Shown piece after piece: positions 4,801-5,598 of a stretch of DNA of 5,598 nucleotides. The stretch's first letter is position 1, and each line of letters begins with the position of its first letter. The notes below the pieces were generated by a model. The model was given only the letters and a program-made list of their open reading frames with translations, was not told where the DNA came from and did no database searches. Both the position numbers and the translations under genes were made by a program. The stretch comes from Chloroflexota bacterium (GTDB taxonomy: Bacteria; Chloroflexota; Limnocylindria; Limnocylindrales; CSP1-4): the NCBI GenBank assembly GCA_004298915.1, contig SCTE01000060.1, forward strand, positions 1 to 5,598, given 5' to 3'.

Positions 4801-5598
4801 TCAGGTCCGGGGTTCGCTCGCGACGCCAAGGATCCGGTCGACGTCGAGGTTCTCGGCCACGAGCTGCTTGATGAGCTCGATCTTCACGAGGTCGGCTGGG
4901 TGGGTCTTGACGAGCAGGTCGTGGACCTCCGAGGCGACGGCGTACGTGTCCTCGCTGACGAGGGTCGCGCACAGGTCGGCCCGTCGGATGGCATCGATCA
5001 CCGCCGGCCGCGGACGATAGCCGCCGGTCAGCACGAGCCCGATCGCGGCCCCGTCGTGGTCATCGACGATCGCCCGATCCGGATCCGAATCGGTCTCGTC
5101 GCGCCCGGAGCGGCCGGCCAGTCCGAGCTGATGGGCGGTGGTGAGCGTGAGGATCACGTCCTCGCGATCACCCGGCACGATGACGAGCGTTCCGGGACCG
5201 ACCCGTTCGAGCATGTGGCGCGGTTCCATGGCCCCGACCGCCACGCCGTCGATCACGCGCTCGAGGTCGGGGCCCTCGTGGAGCACCTCGCCGTGGACCC
5301 CCTCCAGGATCATCTCCAGCGTCGGGTTGGACAGGATGGGTCGGACCGGGAGCACCCCGAGGAGCGGGATGTCGTAGGGCGCCAGGCCGCCGGCAATCAC
5401 GCTCGCGATGCCGGGCTGGGCGTCGACATCGACCTTGTTCACGATCGCCCCCGCGACGGTGACCCCGTTGGCCCGGAAGAGCGCTGCGTTGAGGACGATC
5501 TCGTCGATCGGCCGGCCGACGCCACCCTCGCTGACGATGATCGTGGGCGCTCCGAGCATCGCGGCGACACGGGCGTTCGAGAGGCCGATGACGGCGCC
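4801..5598 (-). CDS. BioD-like/DRTGG-domain protein (phosphotransacetylase N-terminal-like), 5'-partial
   Basis: The frame stays open to the window edge, so the N-terminus is missing; 265 residues are visible. They match the COG0857-type proteins, a BioD-like P-loop domain followed by a DRTGG domain, also found as the N-terminal part of long phosphotransacetylases. Seen here, numbered from the first visible residue: LSNARVAAMLGAPTIIV (6-22), GGVGRPIDEI (25-34), AIVNKVD (51-57, an NKxD-like motif), PLLGVLPVRPILSNPTL (78-94), the DRTGG part with VAVGAMEPRHML (119-130), GTLVIVPGDREDVI (136-149) and LTGGYRP (190-196), then a helical C-terminus with EDTYAVASEVHDLLVKTHPAD (216-236). The P-loop lies outside the window. 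Family proteins are about 350-360 aa, so roughly 90 residues are missing. An acidic stretch (about 161-184) interrupts the DRTGG domain. No Pta catalytic domain follows, so this is the stand-alone form. Exact function is unknown; a regulatory or nucleotide-binding role is usually supposed. An ATG at 5557-5559 is internal, not the start. Confidence 0.88.
   Translation of the reverse strand, partial: GAVIGLSNARVAAMLGAPTIIVSEGGVGRPIDEIVLNAALFRANGVTVAGAIVNKVDVDAQPGIASVIAGGLAPYDIPLLGVLPVRPILSNPTLEMILEGVHGEVLHEGPDLERVIDGVAVGAMEPRHMLERVGPGTLVIVPGDREDVILTLTTAHQLGLAGRSGRDETDSDPDRAIVDDHDGAAIGLVLTGGYRPRPAVIDAIRRADLCATLVSEDTYAVASEVHDLLVKTHPADLVKIELIKQLVAENLDVDRILGVASEPRT

Overview
This is a high-GC chromosomal window (about 70% by eye) with tightly packed housekeeping genes. 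Its core is a plus-strand operon of four vitamin B5/coenzyme A genes, coaX-coaBC-panB-panC (674-4705). A small unrecognised gene (101-532, minus) diverges from it on the left. On the right, a partial BioD-like/DRTGG gene (4801-5598, minus) converges on it and runs off the window. I see no mobile element, CRISPR array, rRNA or tRNA.

How the genes work together: PanB makes ketopantoate from 2-oxoisovalerate. After reduction by an enzyme not encoded here (PanE or IlvC), PanC joins pantoate to beta-alanine to give pantothenate. CoaX phosphorylates pantothenate, and CoaBC adds cysteine and decarboxylates, giving 4'-phosphopantetheine. Ketopantoate reductase, PanD, CoaD and CoaE are not in the window. 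The operon order is late step before early step. Junctions are 4-base ATGA overlaps (coaX/coaBC and coaBC/panB) and a 5-base gap (panB/panC), which points to one transcript and coupled translation.

Regulation: a TATGAT box ends 6 bases before the coaX ATG, the layout of a leaderless transcript. Two perfect short dyads lie just upstream of it, one in the -35 region and one in the -35/-10 spacer, and are candidate operators. Panel of starts: ATG for coaX, coaBC and panB, TTG inferred for panC and for the small gene on the left.

Organism: high GC, non-ATG starts, a leaderless promoter, CoaX rather than CoaA, and CoaBC motif variants (PAMD, LASG) fit a high-GC Chloroflexota lineage, with Actinobacteriota an alternative. 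This is an inference from motifs recalled, not from a search.

Stretches without genes: 1-100 holds only weak inverted repeats and no supported feature; 557-673 is the divergent promoter region; 4706-4800 is the convergent gap with a GC-rich hairpin. Nothing here looks like a wholly new system; the most interesting points are the promoter dyads, the altered CoaBC active-site residues and the unassigned divergent gene.
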